Assembly: GCF_007097265.1 (NCBI RefSeq)
Contig: NZ_VJZP01000025.1
Span: 1-63,136 of the forward strand
Direction: 5' to 3'
Source: Flavobacterium gawalongense
Lineage (GTDB): Bacteria > Bacteroidota > Bacteroidia > Flavobacteriales > Flavobacteriaceae
DNA: 63,136 nucleotides
This document shows, piece after piece, positions 26,232 to 34,513 of this stretch. The notes under the pieces are model-generated. The model saw only the letters and a program-made list of their open reading frames with translations, searched no databases and was not told the origin of the DNA. How positions within the stretch are numbered: the stretch's first letter is position 1; each line of letters opens with the position of its first letter. The translations under genes were made by a program, and so were the position numbers.

Positions 26232-26879
26232 ATGGAAAAGACAAATCCTTGGAACAATATCCCATTAGATGATTACGAGCAACATATGCAGCATAAAGAT
26301 GTTGCTCAATCACAGTTACTAAATTCTCTAACCAATAAATATCTGCAAAAGCATAATCCTGCAAACATTTTGTTTTTAGGCATAAGTGGAGGTAATGGAT
26401 TAGAGCATATTGATGTAAACAACGTGAAAAGAATTTGCGGTATAGATATAAACCAATCCTATCTCGAAGAAACCCAAAAGAGGTTTGGCAAGAAAATTAA
26501 ACAATTGGAACTTGTAAATGTAGACATTGGCACTTCAAATAAATCATTCATAAAGGCTGACTTAATTTGGGCAGCTTTGATTTTTGAATATGTTGACATC
26601 GAAAGAGCTTTTGGATTTATTGAAAATAATGCTGATAAATCCGCTAACCTAATAATAACAATACAATCCAATAATGGGGCTGGTTCTGTTAGCCAAACAG
26701 GAATTGAAACAATTAAATCCGTAAAGGATATTTTTAGAATTGTGGACAGAGTAGAATTGCAAAACAACGGATTAAAGTTTGGATTTAAATTGATTGGTAC
26801 GGAAGAAAACACGCTGCCAAACGGTAAATCTTTTATTACCTATGAATTTGCTAAGGGAATAAATATGCCGAACAGCTAA
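26232..26879 (+). CDS. Class I SAM-dependent methyltransferase-like protein
   Basis: The 215-aa protein has a degenerate SAM motif I (ILFLGISGGNGLEHID, about residues 46-61), with an acidic motif II end at GIDIN (about 71-75) and VDIGTS near 97. This resembles class I methyltransferases, although the glycine-rich loop is GISGGNG rather than GxGxG. The substrate is unknown. A remnant of an EamA gene tail begins two bases after its stop. Confidence 0.75.
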   Translation: MEKTNPWNNIPLDDYEQHMQHKDVAQSQLLNSLTNKYLQKHNPANILFLGISGGNGLEHIDVNNVKRICGIDINQSYLEETQKRFGKKIKQLELVNVDIGTSNKSFIKADLIWAALIFEYVDIERAFGFIENNADKSANLIITIQSNNGAGSVSQTGIETIKSVKDIFRIVDRVELQNNGLKFGFKLIGTEENTLPNGKSFITYEFAKGINMPNS

Positions 26880-26881
26880 CA

Positions 26882-26926
26882 GCCAGACTTAAACAATTGG
26901 TTGCAAAAGTCAGGAACAAGAATTGA
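26882..26926 (+). pseudogene. C-terminal remnant of an EamA exporter gene
   Basis: Fourteen codons plus stop (ARLKQLVAKVRNKN) match the last residues of the EamA product ending at 25790 (RLKQLVVKVRHKS). No upstream part of that second gene survives. It implies a former tandem EamA copy whose body was replaced by, or lost around, the cupin and methyltransferase genes. Confidence 0.65.
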
Positions 26927-26985
26927 TTTAAGCAACAATTATTGCTAAGAGCAAACACAATTACAAAAAAACACTTCTTAATTCA
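26885..26985 (+). repeat. Direct repeat flanking the cupin-methyltransferase pair, copy 2
   Basis: It begins AGACTTAAACAATTGGTTG, continues GATTTAAGCAACA, CTAAGAG and AAAAAAACAC in the same order as copy 1 (25749-25850). The pair brackets about 1.1 kb with the two accessory genes. Confidence 0.65.
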
Positions 26986-27004
26986 TCTACATTTTAATAA
27001 AACT

Positions 27005-27919
27005 ATGGGGAACTCAGTTAATTTAAGTTCAAAACATCTCCTTTTAACCCTACTAACTGTTTTTATTTGGGGCATGAACTTTATTGCTATATATGTTGGG
27101 CTGAAAGGGTTTCCTCCTTTTCTGTTATGTGCTGTCCGCTTTGGACTTGCGGCCTTTCCCTGGGTTTTTATTCTTCCTAGACCTAAAGCTCCGCTAAAGT
27201 TGATAATCGGCTATGGCGTCTTTACTTTCGCAATGCAGTTTGGATTTCTCTTCAGCGGAATTCATCTCGGTTTGTCACCAGGTTTATCTTCACTTGTTCT
27301 CCAGGTTCAGATCTTCTTTTCGATGGGTCTTGCATTTTTATTCTTTCAAGAACGACCAAGTCCCTGGAAAATTGGTGGCTCATTGATATCGATTGTTGGC
27401 ATTGGCATTGTTGCGGCACACGTTAGCGGCGGCACTTCATTCATTGGCCTCATATTCACTTTACTTGCAGCATTTTCGTGGTCAGCAGGGAATATGTTTA
27501 CAAAAAAAGTAGACGCCCAATCGCCACTTTCCCTTGTGGTTTGGGGGAATCTTGCAGCCTTTCCATTTATGGTTGCTCTCTCACTACTTGTTGAAAGGCC
27601 AGTTCTGATTTTGAGTTCATTGCAAAATGTGTCTTGGGCAACCATTGGAGCCATTATTTATATCGTTTATTTCTCCACACACATTGGCTACGGCACTTGG
27701 GGGTTTCTTCTTAACTCCTATTCTACATCAATCGTTGTTCCTTTTACACTCCTGATTCCTGTCGTTGGTTTTTTGAGTTCGGCATTATTTTTAGGTGAAG
27801 ACTTGCCTTCATGGAAAATCTTCGCCTCTTTGTTTGTAATGGCTGGGCTTATCTTCAATTTACTTGAGAAGCAGATTCGGAAACAATTACAAACTATTAA
27901 AAATAAAAAAGCAAAATAA
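27005..27919 (+). CDS. EamA-family exporter (second, unrelated copy)
   Basis: A 304-aa DMT exporter with ten helices: LLTLLTVFIWGMNFIAIYVGLKG at the N-terminus and AFSWSAGNMFTKK at the start of the second repeat. This pattern resembles the proteobacterial O-acetylserine/cysteine exporter branch (EamA/YdeD). It is clearly not the source of the 26882 remnant. Base composition is higher in GC (about 40-47% in the lines at 27301-27420), suggesting recent acquisition. ATG 27005 is preferred; the open frame before it starts at a TTG. Confidence 0.88.
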   Translation: MGNSVNLSSKHLLLTLLTVFIWGMNFIAIYVGLKGFPPFLLCAVRFGLAAFPWVFILPRPKAPLKLIIGYGVFTFAMQFGFLFSGIHLGLSPGLSSLVLQVQIFFSMGLAFLFFQERPSPWKIGGSLISIVGIGIVAAHVSGGTSFIGLIFTLLAAFSWSAGNMFTKKVDAQSPLSLVVWGNLAAFPFMVALSLLVERPVLILSSLQNVSWATIGAIIYIVYFSTHIGYGTWGFLLNSYSTSIVVPFTLLIPVVGFLSSALFLGEDLPSWKIFASLFVMAGLIFNLLEKQIRKQLQTIKNKKAK

Positions 27920-27921
27920 TT

Positions 27922-28240
27922 ATGTTCTATATAAGCGAAATAAAAAACACGACTCCGTCTGAATTTAAAACGGAATTACAAAAAATCGTTTATGCCACCT
28001 TACACCAACTCGGAATTTCTTATAAAAGGGTTCATACAGATAAAGCAATTTCAATGGAAGATTCTCTGCTAATCAATGAAAAGCTGGATATGCAAAATGG
28101 TAAAAATGCTTTTCCTGTACAATCGACAAAAAAACAGATTTTTACCTTTTTGTGACCACTTACTTATCAAATCACCTTTCAACAGGGATTTTATTCTAGA
28201 AAATGTTCTTCTTCATTTTGAACTGAAAAAATTTAAACTT
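27922..28240 (+). pseudogene. Decayed YbaK/ProX-type prolyl-tRNA deacylase
   Basis: The first 77 codons (MFYISEIKNTTPSEFKTELQ... INEKLDM) match the middle-to-C-terminal part of Bacteroidetes ProX/YbaK editing proteins, which clear Ala-tRNA-Pro. The N-terminal ~80 residues are absent. After INEKLDM the reading continues in another frame (MVKMLFLYNRQK), then shifts again at an A run near 28130 (TDFYLFVTT), and again near 28170 (FYSRKCSSSF). At least three frameshifts show it is dead. Confidence 0.75.
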
Positions 28241-28403
28241 ACTAAAAATTTGCAATTTTTTAACATTTTAACCTCAACAGGACATCAACCCATTTTTTTA
28301 AAATTTTAAAAACTTATCTTACAAGCTTTAATTAAAAACATACTAATTTCTTTAAATCTTGGAGAAAATGGTTTGAAAATTATATCTCAGGGTCACAAAA
28401 CTA

Positions 28404-28436
28404 AAATCCCATTTCTAGCGAAATGGGATTTTTTTA
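28404..28436. terminator. Bidirectional terminator between accessory region and mreB
   Basis: AAAATCCCATTT, CTAGCG loop, AAATGGGATTTTTTT: a palindrome with A and T tracts, between the + strand pseudogene and the - strand mreB. Confidence 0.85.
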
Positions 28437-28512
28437 TGTCTTTTTCAGAATATTCAACAAACTTTTATTGGATCAGGTGCAAAAGCTCAATTGTACGGAT
28501 GCAATAACGAAC

Positions 28513-29541
28513 TTATTTTATCAGTACACTTTTATATTTAGGTATATTTTTCAAGACAGTACCAGTACCTCTAACCACGGCTTTTAAAGGATCTTCCGCA
28601 ATATAGACTGGCAAATCCGTCTTCTGCGAAATCCTTTTATCAAGACCGCGCAGCATTGCCCCTCCCCCTGCGAGATACAAACCCGTATTATAAATGTCAG
28701 CAGCCAGTTCTGGTGGTGTCAATGAAAGCGTTACCATAATAGCGTCTTCAATTCTCTGTATTGATTTATCCAAAGCTCTTGCAATTTCCCTAAAGGTAAC
28801 CCTGATCTCCTTAGGTTTCCCGGTAAGCAAATCCCTTCCACGAACCGTTATGCCATCAGGAGCCTCCTCAAGCTCTTCCATTGCTGCACCAACATCAATT
28901 TTTATTCTCTCAGCAGAAGCATCTCCAATATACAAATTATGCTGCGTTCTCATATAAAACAATATATCATTGGTAAAAACATCACCAGCAATTTTTATAG
29001 ATTTGTCACAAACTATTCCTCCAAGGGCAATAACTGCAATTTCCGTAGTCCCTCCTCCAATATCAACGATGATAATTCCCTTGGGCTCCATCACATCTAA
29101 ACCCATTCCAATAGCAGCAGCCATAGGCTCATGAATTAAATACACTTCTTTCCCGTTTACCCGTTCGCAGGACTCCTTTACGGCTCTCATTTCCACCTCG
29201 GTAATCCCACTGGGAATACATACAACCATTCGCAGTGCGGGAGTGAAAAAATTTTTCTTTAATTCGGGTATATTTTTTATGAACCAGCTGATCATTTTCT
29301 CTGAGGCATCAAAATCTGCAATAACCCCGTCTTTTAGCGGCCGGATTATTTTAATATTCTCGTGTGTCTTACCTTGCATTAAACTGGCCTCTTTACCTAC
29401 AGCAATAATTTTCCCATTTCTAATATCCCTGGCCACCATAGAAGGACTATCCACTACTATTTTTCCGTCATAAATTATTAAAGTATTAGCTGTCCCTAAA
29501 TCCATAGCTATTTCCACTATCATAAAATCAAATAAGCCCAT
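28513..29541 (-). CDS. mreB: MreB-family actin-like protein, orphan locus
   Basis: The 342-aa protein is full length. Actin-fold nucleotide motifs are present: MDLGTANTLIIY (phosphate 1, about residues 13-24), VDIGGGTTEIAV (phosphate 2, ~162-173) and LAGGGAMLRGLDKRI (adenosine, ~288-302), plus HEPMAAAIG. MreB filaments guide lateral cell-wall synthesis. No mreC, mreD, pbp or rodA is next to it, and residues such as the second-position MIVEIAMDLG depart from the usual flavobacterial copy, so I infer a paralog. The start is the ATG at 29541; 29523 is possible. Confidence 0.88.
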   Translation of the reverse strand: MGLFDFMIVEIAMDLGTANTLIIYDGKIVVDSPSMVARDIRNGKIIAVGKEASLMQGKTHENIKIIRPLKDGVIADFDASEKMISWFIKNIPELKKNFFTPALRMVVCIPSGITEVEMRAVKESCERVNGKEVYLIHEPMAAAIGMGLDVMEPKGIIIVDIGGGTTEIAVIALGGIVCDKSIKIAGDVFTNDILFYMRTQHNLYIGDASAERIKIDVGAAMEELEEAPDGITVRGRDLLTGKPKEIRVTFREIARALDKSIQRIEDAIMVTLSLTPPELAADIYNTGLYLAGGGAMLRGLDKRISQKTDLPVYIAEDPLKAVVRGTGTVLKNIPKYKSVLIK

Positions 29542-29594
29542 AATATAGTTTTGTTTTTAAAAACGTTATTGTTGCTGTTTTATTCTCTATAAAG

Positions 29595-29864
29595 ATGAAA
29601 ATACCCCGAAGAAGATGGATGAAACCTCAGGCAAAAACCCAGAGTGATATACTATTCAAGTGCGCTCAGTCCGTAAGAATTGCCCTCTGAGGGATGTGTG
29701 ACAGATGAGGCACTTTTCAACTTGCCCTTACTTGCCAGATATAACCTACTTGTACAGAGATGACGCAAAAACTGAAACCAGCTAAAAAAAGGTTCGAAAA
29801 TTGTCCCGTCAAGGTCAAAAAAGCAAACGCAATTATCATACTATTTGATAATTGCGTTTTTTAT
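29595..29864 (+). ncRNA. Candidate structured RNA ending in a terminator
   Basis: Between mreB and the TonB receptor there is a gene-free stretch with a terminator at its end. Stem AAGTGC (29658-29663)/GCACTT (29710-29715) encloses CTCAG (29665-29669)/CTGAG (29686-29690), and CTTGCCCTTACTTGCC is a short tandem repeat. Only tiny ORFs (up to 31 codons) are open. The strong terminator at 29824-29864 faces +, with no gene for it to end. It may be a small RNA, a long receptor leader with attenuation, or decayed gene sequence. I do not recognise an Rfam family. Confidence 0.35.
29824..29864 (+). terminator. Terminator upstream of the TonB receptor
   Basis: AAACGCAATTATCA (29825-29838), loop TACTATT, TGATAATTGCGTTT (29846-29859) and a T tract: a perfect 14-bp stem. 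Its position inside the longest open frame of the next gene argues that this frame's first 60 codons are not translated. Confidence 0.88.
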
Positions 29865-29951
29865 TTTAGTCCATTATCCTATTTATCTTTCATTAATTTA
29901 AAAGTAAATAGTAAATTTATAAAATTTTTATTTCTTATAAATTTACCAGCA

Positions 29952-32042
29952 TTGGACAAAAACACTTCTTACCTTATTTCTTTTTTGTTATTATTTATTT
30001 GTACTACTCCTATTTTTGGTCAGGTACAAAAAGACACCACAGCACTTTCTGAAATTATTCTTCAGGCATCACCTATTAAGACTTCGATTCAAAATACTGC
30101 GGCAGCTGTATCATTTATTGGGAGAAAAGACCTCAACAAAAGTGATGGCGTGATACTCACCTCCGTTTTAAATAAAATTCCGGGAGTTTATATGCAACAA
30201 GGATCTTTGAACACCAATAGAATTACGATTCGGGGTATTGGAGCTCGATCACAATATGGAACCAATAAAATAAAAGCCTATTTCGAAGATATTCCATTAA
30301 CCAGTGGCGAAGGCGAAACAGTAATTGAAGATATTGATTTGGAATCCATAGCAAGTATCGAAATAACTAAAGGCCCTAACTCCACTAGTTTTGGTTCTGG
30401 ATTGGGAGGCGTGATTCATTTGTTTGCACGAAAAACTCCTTTTCGGGAATCCTTTGGAAAATCGGTAACCACATACGGTAGTTTTGGATTGGTAAAACAA
30501 AGTCTTTCAGCGGGCTATAGCAATGCCAAATCAAATCTGTTTTCCAGTTATACGCATTTACAAAGTGAAGGCTTTAGAGTCAATAGTACCTATGACCGAA
30601 AATCATTTAACGTACATGGGAAGCAAAAAATAACTGCAAAAGGGAGTTTGTCTTATTTAGGGATTTTTACCCGTTTAAAAGCTTTTATCCCAAGTTCTTT
30701 GAATGAAAATGATTTTACAAATCATCCCGAAAAGGCTGCGGCTACTTGGGCTGCGGCCAAAGGAAATGAGTCCTCTGATAAATTCCTCATGGGAATTGGG
30801 TACAACCATCAATTTTCTGAGAAATGGTCTGCAAAAACGAGTATTTTCGCCAATTTCAGAAAGGCAAATGAAGACAGACCTTTTGATATTTTAGAAGAAA
30901 AAACAAGCTCATTAGGATTTCGATCTACGATAAATTACAAAACCAGTTTATTTTCCCTGCCATTTGAAGCAAGCCTTGGAGCAGAATTTTTATCTGAAAA
31001 ATATGATTTTTCTCTTTTCAAAAATTTATATTTGTCTCAACCCGGCCAAGGAAGCATTACGGGAGCAGAATTCAGTACCATAAAACAGAAACGGAATTAC
31101 ATCAATTATTTTTTACAAATAGAACTTCAACTTTCGAAAGAGCTATTTTTAGAAAGCGGTCTGGCATTGAATACAACCAAATATTCTTTAGAAGATGTTT
31201 TTCAACACAATACTGTAAACCAAGAACCTCCTTATACTTTTGGAAATGTTTGGTCGCCAAGAATCGGACTTTCTTATAAAGTAGCTGAAAGTGCAACCAT
31301 CTATTCCGCAATCAGTAAAGGATTCTCAGTACCTTCAGTTGCCGAAACATTGACTTCCGAAGGACGAATCAATACCAGTTTAAAACCAGAGCTGGGATGG
31401 AATTATGAATTGGGATTCAAAGGGAATTGGCTGGGCAATACATTATATACTGAAATCGCACTTTACAGCACACAAATTACAAACTTATTAGTTGCCAGAC
31501 GCACAGCTGAAGACCAGTATGTGGGAATTAATGCGGGAGAGAGTTCACATGTTGGAATTGAATTTTCTGTAAACTATATGCTTTTAAAAACTTCCAAATG
31601 GCAAGTTACCTCCTATTTTTCAGGAACCATTAACAATTTTAAATTCAAGGATTTTGTAGATGGAAATGCAGATTATTCTGGTAACAGACTAACAGGCGTT
31701 CCTAACGTGCAATGGAATTTGGGCGTGGATTTGAGTACAAAAAGTGGTTTTAGTTTGAATACTTCCTTTAGAAATGTAGGTAAAATTCCAATGAACGATC
31801 AAAATTCAAAATATAGTGATGGCTATAGACTGCTGGATATTAAAGCAGCTTATACTTTTAAAATACAAAAATTTCTAAAAACAGAACTGAGTACTGGAAT
31901 TAATAATGCAACAAACAGTCATTATGCTGCTAGTATTTTACCCAATGCCGTTGGTTTTGGAAGCGTACCTCCGAGGTATTATTACCCAGGAAATCCTAAA
32001 AATTTTTATGGCGGAATTACTATTTCCTATGTTTTTTTATAG
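29952..32042 (+). CDS. TonB-dependent outer-membrane receptor
   Basis: A 696-aa receptor starting at TTG 29952, which gives a clean signal peptide (DKNTSYLISFLLLFICTTPIFG). No ATG is available between the upstream terminator and the signal peptide. The plug domain (about residues 35-150) reads IILQASPIKTSIQNTAAAVS... IPGVYMQQG ... RGIGARSQYG ... ITKGPNSTSFGSGLGG. The remaining ~540 residues form the beta barrel, ending in an aromatic terminus (SYVFL). It lacks the N-terminal CarboxypepD-like domain and the SusD partner of glycan systems, so a siderophore, cofactor or metal ligand is more likely. Confidence 0.88.
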   Translation: MDKNTSYLISFLLLFICTTPIFGQVQKDTTALSEIILQASPIKTSIQNTAAAVSFIGRKDLNKSDGVILTSVLNKIPGVYMQQGSLNTNRITIRGIGARSQYGTNKIKAYFEDIPLTSGEGETVIEDIDLESIASIEITKGPNSTSFGSGLGGVIHLFARKTPFRESFGKSVTTYGSFGLVKQSLSAGYSNAKSNLFSSYTHLQSEGFRVNSTYDRKSFNVHGKQKITAKGSLSYLGIFTRLKAFIPSSLNENDFTNHPEKAAATWAAAKGNESSDKFLMGIGYNHQFSEKWSAKTSIFANFRKANEDRPFDILEEKTSSLGFRSTINYKTSLFSLPFEASLGAEFLSEKYDFSLFKNLYLSQPGQGSITGAEFSTIKQKRNYINYFLQIELQLSKELFLESGLALNTTKYSLEDVFQHNTVNQEPPYTFGNVWSPRIGLSYKVAESATIYSAISKGFSVPSVAETLTSEGRINTSLKPELGWNYELGFKGNWLGNTLYTEIALYSTQITNLLVARRTAEDQYVGINAGESSHVGIEFSVNYMLLKTSKWQVTSYFSGTINNFKFKDFVDGNADYSGNRLTGVPNVQWNLGVDLSTKSGFSLNTSFRNVGKIPMNDQNSKYSDGYRLLDIKAAYTFKIQKFLKTELSTGINNATNSHYAASILPNAVGFGSVPPRYYYPGNPKNFYGGITISYVFL

Positions 32043-32130
32043 GCGATTTTGAAAACCCGTTGTTTTTAAATTCTGAATATGAGTCTTGATTCATATCACT
32101 ACCAGAAAGGTTTTACGGAAGACTCAAAAT

Positions 32131-32170
32131 AAAAACACCATCTGAAAATTACTTTTTAGATGGTGTTTTT
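32131..32170. terminator. Bidirectional terminator after the TonB receptor
   Basis: AAAAACACCATCT, loop GAAAATTACTTTTT, AGATGGTGTTTTT: a palindrome ~90 nt after the receptor stop and facing the convergent dehydrogenase gene. Confidence 0.88.
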
Positions 32171-32219
32171 ATGGATATCGATTTTAGTGACATTCATAAA
32201 ACTTTACTCTTCATATATT

Positions 32220-33263
32220 TTACAATGTTGCCATATCAATCACAAAGCGGTACCGCACATCCCCTTTTATCATTCGATCATAAGCGTTATGAATATTTTT
32301 GATGTGAATCATTTCTATTTCGGAAACAATTCCATGTTCAGCACAGTAATCCAGCATTTCTTGGGTTTCTGGTAATCCTCCTATCAAAGAACCAACGAGG
32401 CTTTTTCTTCCTCCAATTAAGCTAAAAGCATGCACTTCATAAGGTGTTGGGGGAACTCCTACACAAATGTGGACTCCGTCAGTTTTTAATAATGATAAAT
32501 ATAAATTAAGATCATGTGGAGCCGAGACTGTATCCAAAATAAAATTGAAATTACCAGCAACACTTTTTAGCTGTTCGGCATCATTTGTGACAACAAATTT
32601 ATGAGCACCTAATTTTATGGCATCTGCTTCTTTTTTAGGAGATGTACTTAACACTGTTACTTCGGCACCAAAAGCAACACCAAATTTAACCGCCATATGA
32701 CCCAAACCACCAAGACCTAAAACAGCTAGTTTATGTCCTTTTCCTATTTTCCAGTGTTTCATTGGCGAATAAGTTGTAATTCCCGCACATAATAATGGTG
32801 CTACTGCAGCTAAATCCAATTTATCGGAAACATGCAACACAAAATCTTCATGTACAACAATAGTATTGGAATAGCCTCCATATGTTGGCGTTTTTTTATC
32901 TTGTTCTATACCATTATAAGTGGCAGTGAATCCGTTTAGGCAAAATTGTTCCAAACCTTCCTGACAGTTTTCACAAGTTCGGCAAGAATCTACCAAACAA
33001 CCCGTTCCCGCAAAATCGCCTATTTTGAACTTTTTGACATGACTTCCTACTTTTATAACCTTACCTACAATCTCATGTCCCGGAACCATTGGGTAAATCG
33101 ACCCGCCCCAATCATCTTTGATTTGGTGAAGGTCGCTATGACAAACGCCACAAAATTGGATATCAAACTGAACATCATTTGGCCCGACTTCTCTTCTTTC
33201 GAAGTTCCAAGGTGCTAAGTCGGTCTTAGCATCTTGTACTGCATATCCTTTTGTTGGTATCAT
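32220..33263 (-). CDS. Zinc-dependent NAD(P) alcohol dehydrogenase (CAD/YahK-like)
   Basis: A 347-aa medium-chain dehydrogenase. Catalytic zinc ligands lie in FCGVCHSDLHQ (about residues 37-47), the structural zinc loop in GCLVDSCRTCENCQEGLEQFC (about 92-112), and the dinucleotide site in VLGLGGLGHMAVKFG (about 175-189). This is the cinnamyl-alcohol dehydrogenase/YahK subgroup, usually an NADPH-dependent broad aldehyde reductase. It stands alone, ending convergent with the TonB gene. Confidence 0.92.
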   Translation of the reverse strand: MIPTKGYAVQDAKTDLAPWNFERREVGPNDVQFDIQFCGVCHSDLHQIKDDWGGSIYPMVPGHEIVGKVIKVGSHVKKFKIGDFAGTGCLVDSCRTCENCQEGLEQFCLNGFTATYNGIEQDKKTPTYGGYSNTIVVHEDFVLHVSDKLDLAAVAPLLCAGITTYSPMKHWKIGKGHKLAVLGLGGLGHMAVKFGVAFGAEVTVLSTSPKKEADAIKLGAHKFVVTNDAEQLKSVAGNFNFILDTVSAPHDLNLYLSLLKTDGVHICVGVPPTPYEVHAFSLIGGRKSLVGSLIGGLPETQEMLDYCAEHGIVSEIEMIHIKNIHNAYDRMIKGDVRYRFVIDMATL

Positions 33264-33398
33264 AGTCTTAATTTTTAATAAATTTATGAAATTTATGAAA
33301 TTTATTTCAGTTGGAAGTTAAATAATTAGTGAAGGTGTTTTTCAAAATTTTAATTAAAAGTTGTTTTGACTATCTTTAAAAAACTTTAAAAGAAAATC

Positions 33399-33833
33399 AT
33401 GCAAACACAATCCTATAAAAATCATATTCGGTATTATCCTCCTCATCATTTTGTTTATTACCCAATTATAATGACATTTCTAGCCTTCAGTGTGTATTTT
33501 ATTTTTACAGCTGAAGACAAATTGATTTGGACTTTTATCAGTGTTATTTTTGTCGTTCTGTTTTATTTGGCCTTTATATTACGACAGCATTATGCATTGA
33601 CTTTGCAAAACCGAATTGTACGTTTAGAACTTCGGTACCGCTATTTTTCTATTACAGGAAAAAGATTAGAAGATTTTGAAAACAAGTTAAATGACAACCA
33701 ATTATTTGCCTTACGGTTTGCCTCAGATGAAGAACTTCCAGCTCTTACGGAAAAAACTTTGAATGAAAATCTCTCCGGACCCGCAATTAAAAAAGCGATT
33801 AATCATTGGAAAGGAGATTTCGATAGAGTTTAA
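33399..33833 (+). CDS. DUF6526 family membrane protein
   Basis: A 144-aa protein with two membrane helices (about residues 21-38 and 44-62), preceded by a conserved HIRYYPPHHFVYYPI and followed by a soluble helical tail (RYFSITGKRLEDFENKL). This matches the DUF6526 group of Bacteroidota. A TATCTTTA sequence at 33371-33378 may be the -7 element. The function is unknown. Confidence 0.75.
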   Translation: MQTQSYKNHIRYYPPHHFVYYPIIMTFLAFSVYFIFTAEDKLIWTFISVIFVVLFYLAFILRQHYALTLQNRIVRLELRYRYFSITGKRLEDFENKLNDNQLFALRFASDEELPALTEKTLNENLSGPAIKKAINHWKGDFDRV

Positions 33834-33943
33834 AATTCTAAAAAAAATATTCTCATTTCTGAATTTTATAGCTATAGAATTTTGTTTCTTTGTTTCTTTG
33901 TTGCGAAGTTTCACTGCCTTAAACCTGAATTTAAAACCCGTAA

Positions 33944-34513
33944 ATGCCAGACTATTTTCTAGATATTGAATACAATAACATCATTTATAACGAAGAAGAA
34001 GTCAATTTTAAGGAATTTGAGTGTTGTACTTTTACCAATTGTAATTTCTCTCAATGTATATTTCTGGCGGTTACCTTTATTGACTGTACCTTCAACGATT
34101 GCACTTTTAGCAAAGCAAAAATAAATTATGTAGCTTTCAGAACCGTAATTTTTAATCGTTGCGAAATCAAGGAAGTCAATTTTACCATGTGCGACAAATT
34201 AATTTTCGAAATTGCTTTTACTGATTGTATTTTGGATTTCTCCAAATTTTATACTTTAAAAATCAAAGGAACATCGTTTACCAATTGTAGTATAATTGCA
34301 GTGGATTTTATGAGTACTGATTTAACCGAAGTCATTTTTGAAAATTGTGACTTATACCGTTCTGAATTTGCAAAAGCAATTGCTAATAAAGCAAATTTCA
34401 AAACAAGCTACAATTATACCATTGACCCGAAGACAACAAAATTAAAAAAAGCAGTCTTTGCTTTAGAAGGATTAAAAGGATTGCTTTACAAACATGATAT
34501 TATAGTGCAATAA
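33944..34513 (+). CDS. Pentapeptide-repeat protein (Qnr-like)
   Basis: A 189-aa protein made largely of pentapeptide repeats, A(D/N)LXX-type with Phe or Cys at the central positions (CTFTNCNFSQCIFLAVTF; IDCTFNDCTFSKAKI). These form a right-handed beta helix. Length and Cys-rich repeats resemble Qnr/MfpA proteins, which mimic DNA and shield gyrase, but sequence alone does not show this. Its stop directly abuts the stop of the convergent GNAT gene with no spacer. Confidence 0.85.
   Translation: MPDYFLDIEYNNIIYNEEEVNFKEFECCTFTNCNFSQCIFLAVTFIDCTFNDCTFSKAKINYVAFRTVIFNRCEIKEVNFTMCDKLIFEIAFTDCILDFSKFYTLKIKGTSFTNCSIIAVDFMSTDLTEVIFENCDLYRSEFAKAIANKANFKTSYNYTIDPKTTKLKKAVFALEGLKGLLYKHDIIVQ

Noticed and set aside
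28385..28400. A tRNA-Arg attachment-site copy at the right end of the accessory block
   Set aside because: Only GGTCAC is shared between CAAGGTCACTT (tRNA end) and CAGGGTCACAA; too short to distinguish from chance, and no integrase is present.
29595..29690. 31-codon ORF (MKIPRRRWMKPQAKTQ...) in the structured region
   Set aside because: No family, no upstream signal and inside predicted RNA stems; not convincing as a gene, though a leader peptide cannot be excluded.
29760..29951. N-terminal extension of the TonB receptor frame to ATG 29760
   Set aside because: It would run through a perfect terminator hairpin and place about 60 basic residues before the signal peptide. The TTG at 29952 gives a proper signal sequence.
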